64,000 nucleotides of DNA from Cristatella mucedo (GCA_009760855.2 WPIO01000050.1:2497501-2561500); one strand, 5' to 3'. Positions 23,421 through 35,712 are shown, numbered from the stretch's first letter. The notes: generated by a model not told the origin, from the letters alone. Numbers and translations are program-made.

Positions 23421-24265
23421 ATATAATAATAATAATACAAATACGAATAATAATACTCTTGATAAAGCACCCTTGGAGAATTCCATTTCTTCCTCGGACC
23501 TTTACATTTGCCACAAAGGACACACGATCGAATGGTCGGTGGTAGCATGCAGGATAAACAACATGAATAACTTGGTTAGGGGTGACACGCATATTTTCAG
23601 TAAGTAAGTTTCATTTGTGGCAGCATTCACAGTTTCGGCCTGCATAAGCACGGAACAGGACCAATCATATGGACTCACTAAATGCTGTCATAAATAGATG
23701 CTTTTCTAATTTCCTTATAAATATGGTCAGGTCAGGGATCTCTTGACGCAAGTCGTGAGTGAGTTCCAGGCTTTGGGAGCATAAGAACTAAATGCACCGT
23801 CTCCAAAGGATTGTACGTTTGTACGACGCACGAGTAAACAGTTAGTTTCTGAAAAGTGAATGTACGATGCTTGGCCTTGTGGGGTAGTATATCTGAGAGA
23901 TAGGCTGGAGCAAAAGAATGAAGGGAACTAAAAGTGAGTGAAAAAACCTGTAATTTCATCCGTTGCTTGACAAGTGGTCAGTGTAGGTTGGCGAAAAAAA
24001 AGGTGTGATGTGGCAACTGTGCAGATCACGACAGACAAGCGTAGGTGACGAGTTTTGCACCAGCTGTAAGCCCCTGATTCCACATGCAGATAGGCCAGAA
24101 AGCTGTGAGTTACAGAAGTCAAGACGTGATGTTACAGATGCATAGACCAACTTAGACGTTGTATCCTCATCTAAACAAGCCCAAATTTTAGCAATATTGG
24201 TAGCTGAATATAGGCTGACTTGGTTTTGGATCCTGTCTTTTCGATTAGATTCTGTTAGCACACTG
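23421..24265 (-). mobile_element. L2-like 3' end fragment
   Basis: Starts with the (AAT)n tail (complement of ATT). The minus strand then reads back through the 3' UTR (CATGCTACCACCGACCATTC) and the C-terminal domain (FAPAYLSDILPHQAKHRT) to RLDFCNSQLSGL and LVYASVTS. 5'-truncated near 24.26 kb. Confidence 0.85.
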
Positions 24266-24659
24266 CAGAATAGTCCTGCTAGAAATTTTCAAGTTTACAG
24301 CAAGAACCAACAGGATATATCGTAAAAGCCTTTGTGGGGCTTGAGTGCAGCCTAATATATATATATGACAGTATTTTTCACACTAACCTAAATGGCGTGC
24401 CCATCTCTGCCACCTTAAACTCTTCCCCAAAAACCGCAAGCTAGAAGAAACGTTTAACGCGTTTTCAGATACAAAACATTGAAAAATGCTACTGCATACC
24501 ACAAAACCCACTGTACTTTAAATAAATCTGGTCTGATTCCCCTTATTTATTGATTTTTGTATTCAACCTAATTGACTGTTCACAGTTTTTTGCCCGTCAT
24601 CACTGCTGTTTGCAGCTGAAGCTGTAGCCCATGTTGATTTTTTAATGCTATCTGGCATT

Positions 24660-25600
24660 TCAGCATAACAAAATAGCCAGATTAAGGTATGGTGGAAGAC
24701 GTCTGCCTTTTGACATTGGCTCTGCCAGCATATCTCCTAATGAACCTGCCCGAAATCTAGGTGTCATGTTTCAAAGGGACCTCGGGTTAGACGATCACAT
24801 CAGCTGCACAATCAAGTCTGCCTACTTTCAGCGACATAGCATTGCTAAAATTTTAGCTTGTTTGGATAAGGATAATGCATCTTAGTGTCTTCTTGCATTT
24901 GTGGCATCCCGTCTTGACTTATGTAACTCACTGCCTGCTGGCCTACCTGTATTTGCCATCAGGCATTACAGCTGGAGCAAAACTTCGCAGCTAGGCTTGT
25001 CTGCCGTGAGCTTCACAGTAGCGACATCACTACCACTTCTCTACGACCTGTACTGGCTACCAGACAAGCAAAGGATCAACTTCAAGGTTTAGTCGCTCAC
25101 TTTTAGGTCACTTCATTCTTTGCCTCCAGCCTATCTCCCAGATCTATTCCCGCACCAGGCCAAGCATCTTACCACCAGCTTTTCGGAATCCAACCGTTTA
25201 GCAATACCTCGTACATACCTCTAATCCTTTGAAGACCGCAGGTTGAGTTCGTATGCATCCGAACCGTGGATCTCCCTCCCGACTAGCCTCAGAACATTCC
25301 CTGACTTGACCACGTTTAATAAGAGCTTAAAAATAACAGCTATTTAGGACAGCATTTAGTGGGTCCCGGTGATCCGTCCTTCACTTGCTCATGGTTGCTG
25401 GCACTGTGCATGCTGCCACTAACCACATTTGCATGCTGACCCTGTGCATGGTACCCCTAACCATGTTATTCATGTTGTTTATCAGCCATTATATTACTCA
25501 CCATTCAATCACGTTTTCCTTTGGCAGCAAATGTAAAGCGCCTAGAAAGTAATTGAGTTCTCTGAGGGCGCTTTATCAAGCGAGTTATTATTATTATTAT
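24660..25600 (+). mobile_element. L2-like 3' half fragment
   Basis: Reads from the region after the RT catalytic core (TTGGCTCTGCCAGCATATCTCC) through AKILACLDKDNAS, SRLDLCNSLPAGLP and LYWLPDKQRINFKV to the 3' UTR, the hairpin (GCGCCTAGAAAG..GAGGGCGCTTTATCAAG) and an ATT tail at 25586-25601. Frameshifted. Confidence 0.85.
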
Positions 25601-25619
25601 TTAACAATTCTTAAGCAAC

Positions 25620-25893
25620 GACAACTACTCTTCTGCTGCCGAATATGGCTCATCCTTTTCAGCTGTCCTGAGCTGCTACTTCTAGGCTACTCACTACCTC
25701 AACCGCTCTCTAGACTCTGCTATGCTTCCAACTATCTCTTTGTTGTGTGAGACGAAGTCTGTTGGCTCCCGAATGCGTATCGAAAGCCGCGTAGGCTATG
25801 AATGTGCTATACAAAAATCTCTTTTTATCACCCCTAAAGTCTTTATGACTTTGTGGATTTACAGACGGAGATGCATACATACATACATACATC
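25620..25893 (+). mobile_element. Dispersed repeat R3, copy 2
   Basis: Close match to 4396-4665, with a clear (ACAT)n tail at 25875-25893. It separates two L2 3' fragments: downstream sequence resumes with CGTATGCTCCCAATGCCTGG, an internal L2 position. R3 therefore inserted into, or at the edge of, an L2 copy. Confidence 0.7.
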
Positions 25894-26250
25894 GTATGCT
25901 CCCAATGCCTGGAACTCATGGCTGACTCGCACTACCTAATCTTCTTACTTGCCCATAGTTAAAATGAATTTTAAAACGAACCTATTTAGGACAGCATTTA
26001 GTTGGTCCCTGTGATTCCTTCTTTAAGTGCTTGTGAGTTCAGAAACTGTGCATGCTGCCGGTAACCACACTTGCATGCTGGCCCTGTACGTAACAGCCCT
26101 AGCCACGTTATTTATGTTATTTACCGAGCGTGATTCAGCTCACCATTCGATCGTGCTTCCTTTGCAGCAAATGTAACGCCCCTAGAAAGAGGTTGAGTTC
26201 TTTGAGGTTGCATTTTCAGTTTATTATTTCATTATTCTTATTATTACCTC
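25894..26250 (+). mobile_element. L2-like 3' UTR fragment
   Basis: Begins at the L2 position TATGCTCCCAATGCCTGGAA, contains ACCTATTTAGGACAGCATTT, GCATGCTGCCGGTAACCACA and AGAAAGAGGTTGAGTTCTTT, and ends in an ATT-rich tail. Confidence 0.8.
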
Positions 26251-27725
26251 AACAAATGGTGGGTGTCTTTGAGGCTGTTGCAAATGTCTGTTCGTTCATC
26301 TGGCATTTCGTAAGCCCAATGAAGTGTAAACGAACTGTGCCTGGTATATTCTGGCCTTCTTAACCTCATGCAATGGCCTAGTAGTCCGGAAAGGACTTCG
26401 ACTCCTGCAGCCTAGGTAATTTCGCATGATCAATTTATAGGGCTGCATAACTCTTTAAGATAACGTAACTGCAGCTTAACTCTTTATTAAGGATCTACTG
26501 CGATGCAAATTTACACGATCCAGTCAATATAGCTTAATGCCGTGGTGGTCGACAGCTTGCCCAAACAACAATACATGGAAATGCTTCGCACAGCTACCTA
26601 GCGACCCACATTAGAGAAATAGAGAAACTGCTTATGAGGTGCTTTTTATATTTTTGTTTTAAATGAGCTCCGTACTGTACATGGAGTTTACCACTTTATA
26701 AGTGGCTTATTTATAAGCCGGGAATAAAAGATACGATTGCATATGTTGGCTGTGTGATTCTACGATTGATAGTAAGCAATGATTTTACGATTGTATAGTG
26801 TTACACCACTGCCCATTCTAGTCTACAAAATTCATGCAATCAATTATCTTAAGAATACTAGCTGCATCTCAAAAGTGTTGTCTCTATTCTTGCAATAGTG
26901 AACAAATTAATTTCTATGCATATTTTTTATTCTTCGTAATTATTTTCTTCACAAGGCCGTAACAGTCAAAGTTTAATTGCATCACTAGCTACATACATGA
27001 TATCGTAGATGGACATTATGTCACCTGCTGAGTTTCGTCGTATAAGGTCCGGTCCACCACACCTGCCTTAGATCAAATTAAGCAGCCCTGTTCGCGATGC
27101 ACTGTTGTCTTTTTGTAGATAAGTTCCTCTCCAATACACAATCGTTCGGCCTTTGTGCTAGACTATGTAGTCTGGAATTCCATCGATGAATGTAAATCAG
27201 CTCCTCTTTCGCATTCCCCTGGACTATTCGTTGGAAGAACTCTAGTTGACTCCATTGGCCGTTGTCATTTTCTCGCCTGATGACTCGGTTTGCGAGACTT
27301 GGATAATGTCGTCACCATTTCCCCTTAAACAAGTCCAAGTAAGGTGAGCTTTATCGTCCATTCATGCTCCTATGTTGGCAAAAAAACGTTAAGTACTTAA
27401 AAACACAATTTACTTCGAGTCAAATAAATTTACTGCAAGCTATCGGCCCAGCTAGGGCTCTTACAACTGCCGGCTGTGGTGGCTTCGTATTACAATATCG
27501 GGTATTATTTGACACAATAAGATCACAAGTAAATTCTAGAAATCCTAGTAACATTTACGAGGGCTCCCCACGCTTTGCTTTGCCACAAAAGATGTTTCAT
27601 AGTAATGAGTGCTGGCTACACTTAACTCTCTCTTTTCGCAACTCTTCAGGCTCCCAACTAGTGACGCAAGCTACGTTCTAAAGGATATTGTGGCTTTTTA
27701 ATGACTAGTTTCCACAACAAATTTG
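26251..27725. other. No recognisable gene or repeat
   Basis: Open frame 27364-27681 (+) has no motif or splice context that I can support. Confidence 0.4.
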
Positions 27726-27730
27726 AATCG

Positions 27731-27827
<97 letters not shown>

Positions 27828-27835
27828 ATATATGC
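27731..27835. repeat. Compound (TA)n-(TG)n microsatellite
   Basis: About 12 TA units and then about 40 TG units, interrupted once by GCATG. It abuts the 3' end of the L2 fragment that follows. Apparent open frames here encode dipeptide repeats and are artefacts. Confidence 0.95.
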
Positions 27836-27874
27836 TGGTTCTAAAAAAAATTGCTCTCTCTTTGCTTGTCTTTA

Positions 27875-28535
27875 TTATAATTATAGCAATATTTATAATG
27901 ATGAATTTAATAACTTCCACAAGGTCTCTTGCCAGACACTTCACGCATGCTGCGAAGGAAACACGATCAAGTGGTGTGGTATCATATTTGGTAAACAGTA
28001 GGAATAAAGTTGCTAGGGGTGGTATGCACAGGGTCGGCATGCAAGTGTGGTTAGTTTGGTTAGTGGCAGCATGCAAAAGTGTCTGCACTCATATAAACAT
28101 AGAGGACGAATCACAGGGACCCACTCAATTGTGTCATAGATAGGTGCATTTTAAAGTTCTTTTTAAACGTGGTCGAGTCAAAAGAATGTCGTGACTAAAG
28201 TCAGGAGTTAGTTCCAGGCTTTGGGAGCAGGCTGACTAAATGCATGGTCTTCAAGGAATTTGTGATACATACGAGGTATAGATAAACAGTTAGATGCCAA
28301 AAGCTGTTCGTAGAATGCCTGGCCTGGTGAGATAGTAGATCCGATAGGTAGGCTAGAGCCGGAGAATAAAGAGACCAACAAGTCAGCAACCTAACCTTGA
28401 AGTCAATATGTTGCTTGGCTGGCAGCCAGTGAAGGTCGGCTTAGCCCCTGATTGCACATGCAAGAAGTCTAGCAAGCCGTGAGTAACATAAATTTAAACG
28501 AGATGTATCAAATGCATGGGCCAATTTAGATGTGG
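27875..28535 (-). mobile_element. L2-like 3' end fragment, interrupted by a second L2
   Basis: Minus strand: 3' UTR (CTGCATGCTGCCACTAACC-like), then LALAYLSDLLSHQARHST and upstream to the LVHAF(D/T)S region, where an AAT-type tail of another L2 starts at 28536. The 5' remainder is missing or lies beyond the second copy. Confidence 0.8.
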
Positions 28536-31500
28536 TAATAATAACAATAATAAACTTGATAAAGCGCCCTCAGAGAACTCAATCTCTATCTAGGGGCTTT
28601 ACATTTGCAGCGAAGAGAAATGCGATTGAATCATGAGTAATATAGAGCTTGATAAATAACATGAGTAGCATGGTTAAGGGTGATATGCACAGGGTCAGCA
28701 TGCAATTGAGGTTAGTGGCGGAAACCACGGTCAGCATGCATAAGCACATAAGGACGAATCCCACGGACAAACTAAATGCTGCCCTAAATAGGTGTGTTTT
28801 TAAGTTCTTTTCCAACGTGGTAAAGTCAGAGGACATTCTGACTCAACTCGGGAGGGAGTTCCAGGCTTTGGCAGCATACGAACTACATGCACGGTCTTAA
28901 AAGGATTAGAGGTTTGTACGAGGTATCGGTAAACTGTTGGATTCCGGAAAGCAGGTGGCTCAATGCTAGGTATGGTGGGTGAGTACATCTGAGAGATAGG
29001 CTGGTGCCAAATAATGAAGTGACCTAAATGTGAGCGACAAAACCTTGAAGGCGATCCGTTGCTTGAATGGTAGCCAGCGCAGGTCGGGGAGAAGTGGTGT
29101 GATGGGGCCATTGCGACTCTCAAGACAATCAAGCCTAGCTCCGGAGTTGTGCGCCTACTGTAACCGCCTGATTGCACATGCTGGTAGGCCAGCAAACAGC
29201 GAGTTTTAGAAGTCAAGACGGGATGTCAGAAATGCGCGGACCAACTTAGACGTGATATCCTTTTCCAAAAAAAAACACACTTTAGCAATTTTATGTAGCA
29301 GAAAACAGGCAGACTTGAACGTGGATCGGATATGATCGTCAACCGAGAGGTCACTTCGGAACATGGCACCTATATTTCGAGCTGATTCAACAGGAGATAT
29401 GCTGACAGAGCCAATTTGGAGCACCAGCCTGTCCGATTTTCGAATCACACTGAATTTGTTCATACCTAGTAAGTTAGTTGTATCATCGTTTAGTTTTAGA
29501 AAATTAGCCGCAATCTACGTGTGGATGTCATCAATACACAAAGCATATGAGTTGAGAGAAATCGAGGTGCTCGGTTGTATCCTTATCTAAAGATTGTATC
29601 CTTATTTAATCAAGCCTAATATTTAGCATCGTTAAGTAGCTAAAAGTAGGCAAACTTTTTTTGAGTTGATGCTGTCGTCTAGGGAAAGTTCACTTTGGAA
29701 TATGACACCTAAATTATGTGCAGATTCAACAGGAGATATGCTGGCAGAACCGACTGTGAGCATTAGCCTTTCAAGTTTCTTAATCACATTCGATTTGCCC
29801 ATAACTATAAGCTAACTTTACATAGTTTAATTTAACAATATTTGCTGCTATTTTTCTGTGGAGGTAATCAACACATGCAGCAAGGAAGCCGAGAGAATTC
29901 GGAGTGCTCCAAGGCTTGGAGGGATCAAAGTAAAGGCAAAACTGAGCGTCATCTGCAATGAAGTGAAAGCCACGATTGTGCTTGGCAATCACATCGTCAA
30001 TAGGGAGAGTATAAACAGTGAAAAGAACCGGACGTAGCACGGTGCCCGGCCGTACCCAATATTTTAGAGGTGCCTTGAATGATCTATATCCATTCACATC
30101 ATTCCGAAAGAGTCTCCTACTGAGACATGACCTAAAAAGTTGCTCAGCAGAGGCAAGTGATGCCCAGGCGAGAGGAGAGGAGCTCAAGAAGGACTTGGCG
30201 ATTGGTAGTATCAAAACCTGCCGAAAGATAGAGCAAAAGAAGTAGATAATCTATCTACGCTTGCATTACTAAGTATGTCGTTGTACATCCGAAGCAATGC
30301 TGATTCTGCATAGTGAATAGCTCTAAAGCCAGACTAGAGTTTACTAGCAAGGTTTTCAGTTTCACTATATGAGCTTTGCTGGTCTGCCACGACTCGTGCC
30401 ACTTTCTTTGATAAGAATGGTGAAGTGAGACTATGCGGAATTTGCTCAAGTTCCCTTGGTCTAGTGTTGCTTTCTTCAGAAGTGGCCTGACTACAGCCTT
30501 TCTGAGAGGTGCTGTAACTTGACCTGGATCTAATGAAATATAAAGGATGTTAGTCATGCATGGCAGCAGATGATCGTAGCAGGACAGTAGGAATATTGTC
30601 TTAACGACTTGCTCTCTGCTTTGATTGGGATATGAACTTCAGGTCGAGATCACTATTCACCTACTTGAATTATTACACTGAGGTGCTGCAAGAAATCGAC
30701 GGACAGCATTTTAGGGGGTTGCTGCCATCTCAGGATGGACTCCATGATCTTTTCTATCTTCTGGACAAAGAATCAAAAGAAGCTATCAGCTTGATCTTCA
30801 TAGGGACCACCAGGTATGAGCTAATCTGGGAGTGGTGGAGGAGATGGCTGATCTTCAACGTCAACAGTTTGGGATTTTGCATCCGTGGTTAAACGTTGTT
30901 CTTATATAAGGTAGACCTGGCCTTTGCTAGAATCGAATAATAAGACTCGTCGTAAGACTAAGTCAAAAGTAGTCCCCGTATGCCTGTTGATGGATAGTTA
31001 GTCCCGATCTTGTGCATGCTGGTTCAAGCTTGGGCTTAGTAGACCTAGCTTGTTAAATGTATGTGGTAAACCATAGGAAGTCTGGGCAAGGGCTCACAGT
31101 GTGCTTAGTTAGAGGTACAAACTCGTCGAGCGTGTCAGCTACCTTCTGGTTGTAGGTATCAGCCAATGACGACAGATCGGAGGGGAGACTGAGCAACAGA
31201 GGCGTAGCAGATATTCTCCCATGGTTAGCATCGATTTCAATAGTCTTGAGGTCATGCGATTCACAGTGATTTTAGAGGAGAAGGAAGCTGGAGCACATTG
31301 TAGACGGATGAAATATGCACATGGTCATATAAGCAGGATTTAGTAATAATAGGTGATGATAAAGTGCAGTTGCATGAGAAAATGTGGGCGAGTGCCCGAT
31401 TCTTGATGTCAGTAGGGCCATGCACGTCAGCCATAAGAGACAATGAGTCAGTCAGGGCACTATATTCAGTGCCGAAGGTGTCAGATATGTTATCTAAGTG

Positions 31501-31537
31501 AATATTGAAATCACCCATCACGAGGAAGGATAGATTT
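28536..31537 (-). mobile_element. L2-like retrotransposon, long 5'-truncated copy
   Basis: From the 3' tail at 28536 upward: 3' UTR; C-terminal domain; RT with FIADDAQFCLYFDPS at 29.93 kb, keeping the A-D-D catalytic core; VRPLLKKATLDQGNLSKFR at 30.45 kb; and, at 31.26-31.52 kb, the endonuclease C-terminal part [19 protein letters not shown]. Several frameshifts and stops. A segment of about 170 bp around the post-RT region (29.23-29.40 kb) recurs at 29.58-29.76 kb. Truncated at a TA microsatellite. Confidence 0.85.
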
Positions 31538-31539
31538 GT

Positions 31540-31573
<34 letters not shown>

Positions 31574-31628
31574 CGTATATATATATATTTATATTTATAT
31601 ATATTTATATATATAGAGAGAGAGAGAC

Positions 31629-31680
<52 letters not shown>
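31538..31680. repeat. Compound (TA)n/(GA)n microsatellite with a duplicated unit
   Basis: Two successive units of TATATA..TAGAGAGAGAGAGAC are followed by a pure (TA)n run. It adjoins the truncated 5' edge of the L2 copy. Confidence 0.95.
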
Positions 31681-32034
31681 TCTTATTCCAGGCTATGCAT
31701 ACGAACAAATTTATCAAGCTGATATTATATGACTGAAATTTATTACTAAAGCGGTCGACCCGTGCTTCAAAAGACCCTACAGTTCTTTGAAAACCAGGCC
31801 ATTTTTTGTACAAGTCTTATATTGGTTCTCAGCTGACATGGTGGAAGCGTAGAGCAGTAGAGACAGTGTCATTTGGGGACTTGTATTAAAGTGTGATGAA
31901 ATTCAACTTTCCTTCAGCTCAGGGCTGCTGCTTGCCTATGTCACACTGCTAGCTCTGGCAAAGTCAATGATGAGACGCCAAATACCCACACTATTTGAGC
32001 ACATTCTAACTCACAATCGTCCTAAAACAGGGAT
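31681..32034. other. Short unique stretch between repeats
   Basis: No exon, repeat or RNA recognised. Confidence 0.4.
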
Positions 32035-32350
32035 GGCATACAACTTCACGACATCCCCTGACGTGATCACATTAAAAGAAAAATTAAAAAAGTACCTCTT
32101 TAGGACGCATTTAGCATGTCACTGTAATTCATCGTTTATATGCTTATGCATGCTGACACTGTTGCATGCTGCTACTAACCATACTTGCATGCTGAGCCGG
32201 TGCATGTCGACATTAACCATGCCATTCTTGTTATTTGTCAAGCATAATATCACTCACCATTTTATTGCGTTTTCCTTTGCAGCAAATTTAAAGTGCCTAG
32301 AAATAAATTGAATTTTCCTATGGTGCTTCATCAATTGTATTATTATTTTT
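32035..32350 (+). mobile_element. L2-like 3' UTR fragment
   Basis: Starts at the C-terminal TSPDVITLKEKLKKYLF, continues through the 3' UTR (GCATGCTGCTACTAACCATA) to AGTGCCTAGAAATAAATTG and an ATT tail. Confidence 0.8.
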
Positions 32351-32524
32351 GTCGTTAGTGTTTTCAATCCTTTAGCTTGCTAATGGAGGGGCCAGCATTC
32401 CCAGTAGCCGGACGGCCAGCTCACGTTGCTTCACACAGCCAGCTTAGGAGCGACGGACTGTGCACACTCAGATGCACCAAAGCTGCAGTGTCTCAGGCGA
32501 CAGATCACGCGACCGATCACTCAC

Positions 32525-32657
32525 CTGGTCACAGCGATTGGCTGGGAGCTGCTCGCCACTGCAGCCGCCAGCTCCTGCTGTGACATTTCCAAGCGAGAAG
32601 TCGCCTCTCGTCCTCCAGAGCTAATCCCAGAGTAAGTATTGTGGTGAATGCCTGTGC
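32525..32657 (-). CDS. Module B exon (133 bp)
   Basis: Seen: acceptor TTACATTTGTTAG before 32657, donor GACCAG|GTGAGTGATC after 32525, length 2+43x3+2. The product starts TGIHHNTYSGISSGG, contains EMSQQELAAAV, and ends SSSQPIAVT. Phases 1/2 match the other B copies. It follows the A exon at 33.7 kb across an intron of about 1.0 kb, the shortest A-B spacing in the array. The next exon found is 12.6 kb further on at 19.9 kb, across an L2-filled intron. Low-complexity Ser/Ala/Gln composition, function unknown. Confidence 0.7.
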
Positions 32658-33694
32658 CTAACAAATGTAAGAAGGCAAACTTTCAGTGACATTTAAGGCT
32701 AACCGGGAATGCAAATGAAGCACTAGTCTTTCACTCAAGAATGCCAGCTGCGTTTTAGTAGAGGCACAGGATAACGAGTCCTGAGAGATTGAAAAAGGCT
32801 GCAACGGTGGTTCTTTTTCATTTAGATCTAATAGAACTGAAATACTTGTAAGCTCAGTATGATGGAAATGTGAATCCACAAGGAAGCACGATAACTCCCT
32901 GCAGGACTCCAACGATTGGATTGAAAGGAAACTGCCTAAAGAACTGAAATCCACGTCCAGTGTCATGAAATCCAAACACTTTACTACTGGGCTAACGAGC
33001 GAAAAATCTCATTCTAGAGCCTCATTTAAATCACAGCAAAATAGCAGTTGGGGCTACGATAATGACTAGCAGTGTTCAATGAAGGATCGACGGTTGCTGA
33101 ACTCTCATCAACGAACTTGGTCAAGATGTTGGAGCATTATATCTCTGGAATAATACTCGAGAGGTTAGATCCATGCAGAGGCCAGCATGCAAGAGTCGAC
33201 AAGACATAGTAGAAGTCAATCCAACTACTTAAGAATTGAATCGGACCACTGTGCATAAATATGTACAACCAACTGAATGTGCCAACCGACAAAGGGTAGG
33301 CGTCAACCGTCTCTTACAATAAACGTGACCAATGTCACTTTCCCATATAAGACGCTAGAGAATTGCCAGGTTACCGACGATTGCCAATGCTCTTGATATG
33401 CTTGATTGCAAGGCGATGCCCAGCACAAAATAGACCAAGAAAAGTGGCACCTATCTTCCGATAAATACCTTAGCTGGCGCCCCAGCAAGATACTACCATT
33501 GCTGGCTTCCAAACAATGCAGCTTGGTACCATAAACGCATAAATTCACGGCTGCAAAGCGGAAACCTCGAGTGAAGCAGATGCCACAATGACAACGGCAC
33601 CTGTCAAAGCCCGGTTCGCACCTTGGTGCCTTAGTGGGTGCATCGCTAGGCTTTGCTGAGTCCGCCGAGAGCCCTAAACTCGCTAGCAGCTTAC

Positions 33695-33978
33695 CGGCGG
33701 TTGGATAACCGGCTCCACGGAGCACAGTCCAAGATTGGTGGTGAAGTCTTTCGAGAAGCGATTCAGCTGAGAGCTTGCTACTTGCTGCCTCAGCGGACGC
33801 CTTCTGGCGGACCTCTAAGCTTGTCCATGTCGGTGTCTGCATAATGGCGGCCGTTCTCGATGCAGCCACTCCAAGCGGGTGAGAGCCGTGCTGCAGCTTC
33901 GTGCCCGATGGTCTGCAGCATAGCCTGGGAGCGCTCCGGAAGTTCCTTGGGGGAGGCATGACGCTCCCAGCTGGGTCT
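33695..33978 (-). CDS. Module A exon (284 bp)
   Basis: Seen: acceptor TTTGGCATTCGCAG before 33978, donor ACCGCCG|GTAAGCTGC after 33695, length 1+94x3+1, entry phase 2 and exit phase 1. The product starts DPAGSVMPPPRNF, has HGSHPLGVAASRTAAIMQT in the middle, and ends SAESLLERLHHQSW then GAGYPTA. It has exactly the length of the 36.8 kb copy and aligns without gaps. The leucine-spaced SLLERL helix-like stretch is the clearest signature of the module. Function is unknown and no family is recognised. The acceptor core CATTCGCAG is identical to that of the 19.9 kb copy. Confidence 0.75.
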
Positions 33979-34822
33979 CTGCGAATGCCAAAGCTATGTT
34001 AATCGTTTTTTGTTGACTAATGAACGAATAATTATGGGAAGCAATTCAACACTACAGAATGATCAATTGAAAATAGTGCAAAGTTTCACTTTGGGTGAGC
34101 TCGTGCTTGTGTCAGCTGTAGTTTGTTGTAAACGTTGCACACTAGTGTCGACATGGAGGCATGCTGTCCGAAATTACAAGGTTGTTCTTGCCCTCATGAT
34201 GTTACCATGCCGATGCTTTTTCGCGCCGCTACGATCAATCTACAAGCTATTTCAGATGGTTGAGATGTCATGCAAAATGCTCGCCGTCTCCGACAGCTTC
34301 AGAGACTTCGGTGGGAGGCTGCTGTGGCTCGCCAAAGAGATTAAGACGGATCATTTTCAATCGGTAACACTGCAGATCATAGCTCACACCGGCACTCTCA
34401 ACTGATAATGGCTGCCAATGCTCGAAACTGCAATTATGTACCTTTAGCCTAATACATCACTAATTGAAAAGGCAGTATCAGGAGTGGCCGGAGGGAGAGC
34501 CCATCCTACATCCCGGTGAGGAAAACATAAAGACCTTGACCTTTGTATCTACTCAACACTGCCATCGCTTCCGTCCGATTCAGCTTTCTCAGTGGCACAG
34601 CAGGCATAGCCACAGCCGATGGATAGCTCTTGTCTGCCCGATTAAACCGACCAAATAATCTTTACAACCAGGATTTAAACACTATTTCTGTAATTCTAAA
34701 TGTGCGATTAAAGCTATTGCCCACCGGCGTGGACTGCAAGTGTGCAGCACTCGGTGCTGCAGCCGTTCGAGCGACGGCCCTTGCCTGATGAGAAGGGCCA
34801 CCGCCACTGTGGCATCGCTCAC

Positions 34823-34952
34823 CCGGTCGCCACGATCGGCTGGGAGCCGCTTGCTGGTGCTGTCAGCTCCGGCTGAGGCACTTCCGAAGGAGTCGTCGCA
34901 TCACGTGTTCCAGAGCTGCTCCCAGCACCAGTATTTTGGTGAGCCCCTGTGT
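34823..34952 (-). CDS. Module B exon (130 bp)
   Basis: Seen: acceptor TACCTTTCTTAG before 34952, donor GACCGG|GTGAGCG after 34823, length 2+42x3+2, entry phase 1 and exit phase 2. It starts TGAHQNTGAGSSSGT and ends ASGSQPIVAT. The S-Q-P-I ending just before the donor is the best conserved part of the module across copies. The product is rich in Ser, Thr, Pro and Ala with no Cys, and looks unstructured. It joins the A exon at 36.8 kb upstream and the A exon at 34.0 kb downstream (junction Gly). Confidence 0.7.
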
Positions 34953-35610
34953 CTAAGAAAGGTAAATAAGCAATTTTTTTGGCGACAATGAAAGATTTCT
35001 CTGAGGTGGGATGAAGCACTGGTCCTTCATTCAAAAGACTGCAAGCAACATTTGAGGCGAAGTGCAGCTGACGAATCCTCAGCTATCACCGGATGCAGTG
35101 ACAGCAGTTTATTTTTAGTTACGACTATAATATAACTCAAATATTTCATAGCAAAGTAATTATGCATTGCAAGAGAAGCCGCAACAAAGAAAAATTGCAA
35201 ACGGCTGGAATCCAGTGATTGGATTGCAAAGCTTCAACCGAAAGGATAGCTCAGCCCCTGACTCAAGCCTTGACCTTAGAGGGTAATGAAAAGCCGGCCC
35301 TTTATCCCTCGGTCAGCATCGACGAGAGAGAAACGACTCATTTCCCCCCTCATTATTATAGACTCAGAAAAGCGGCTTGGGCTATGGCCGTGACTTGCAG
35401 TGGTCATTAAAGTATTGACGAATTCGGAGCTCCAACCCAAAAATGTTGTCTCACCGTTCGATCACATTACCGCTCGGGTAAGATCCGAGATATTAAATCA
35501 TAGCTGACGAGCATGCAAAAGCCGACAAGAAACGACACGAGTCTGTGCCATTCATAGTTGAAGCTGGAAACTTTCCGGCTAGACGCCGCAATCGTCTGAT
35601 CTGTCATTAG

Positions 35611-35712
35611 GATGCTCGTCTCTACCAAGCTTAATGTGAATTTGTTCGATGATCAAGATCGTGGGCTGGAGCCCTGCGGGATTTGTGAAGCGCCCGAATA
35701 GAAATCAAGACA
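35611..35712 (+). mobile_element. Degraded SINE family 1
   Basis: TCGTGGGCTGGAGCCCTGCGG (modified B box) followed by GTGAAGCGCCCGAATAGAAAT, matching the body of the copies at 2.4, 43.8 and 61.2 kb. The A-box region and 3' tail are worn away. Confidence 0.5.

Noticed and set aside
27754-28143. Plus- and minus-strand open frames of 90-130 residues.
   Set aside because: They are translations of a (TG)n/(CA)n microsatellite followed by antisense L2 sequence.
31505-31813. Open frames rich in Tyr-Ile repeats.
   Set aside because: They are translations of a (TA)n microsatellite.
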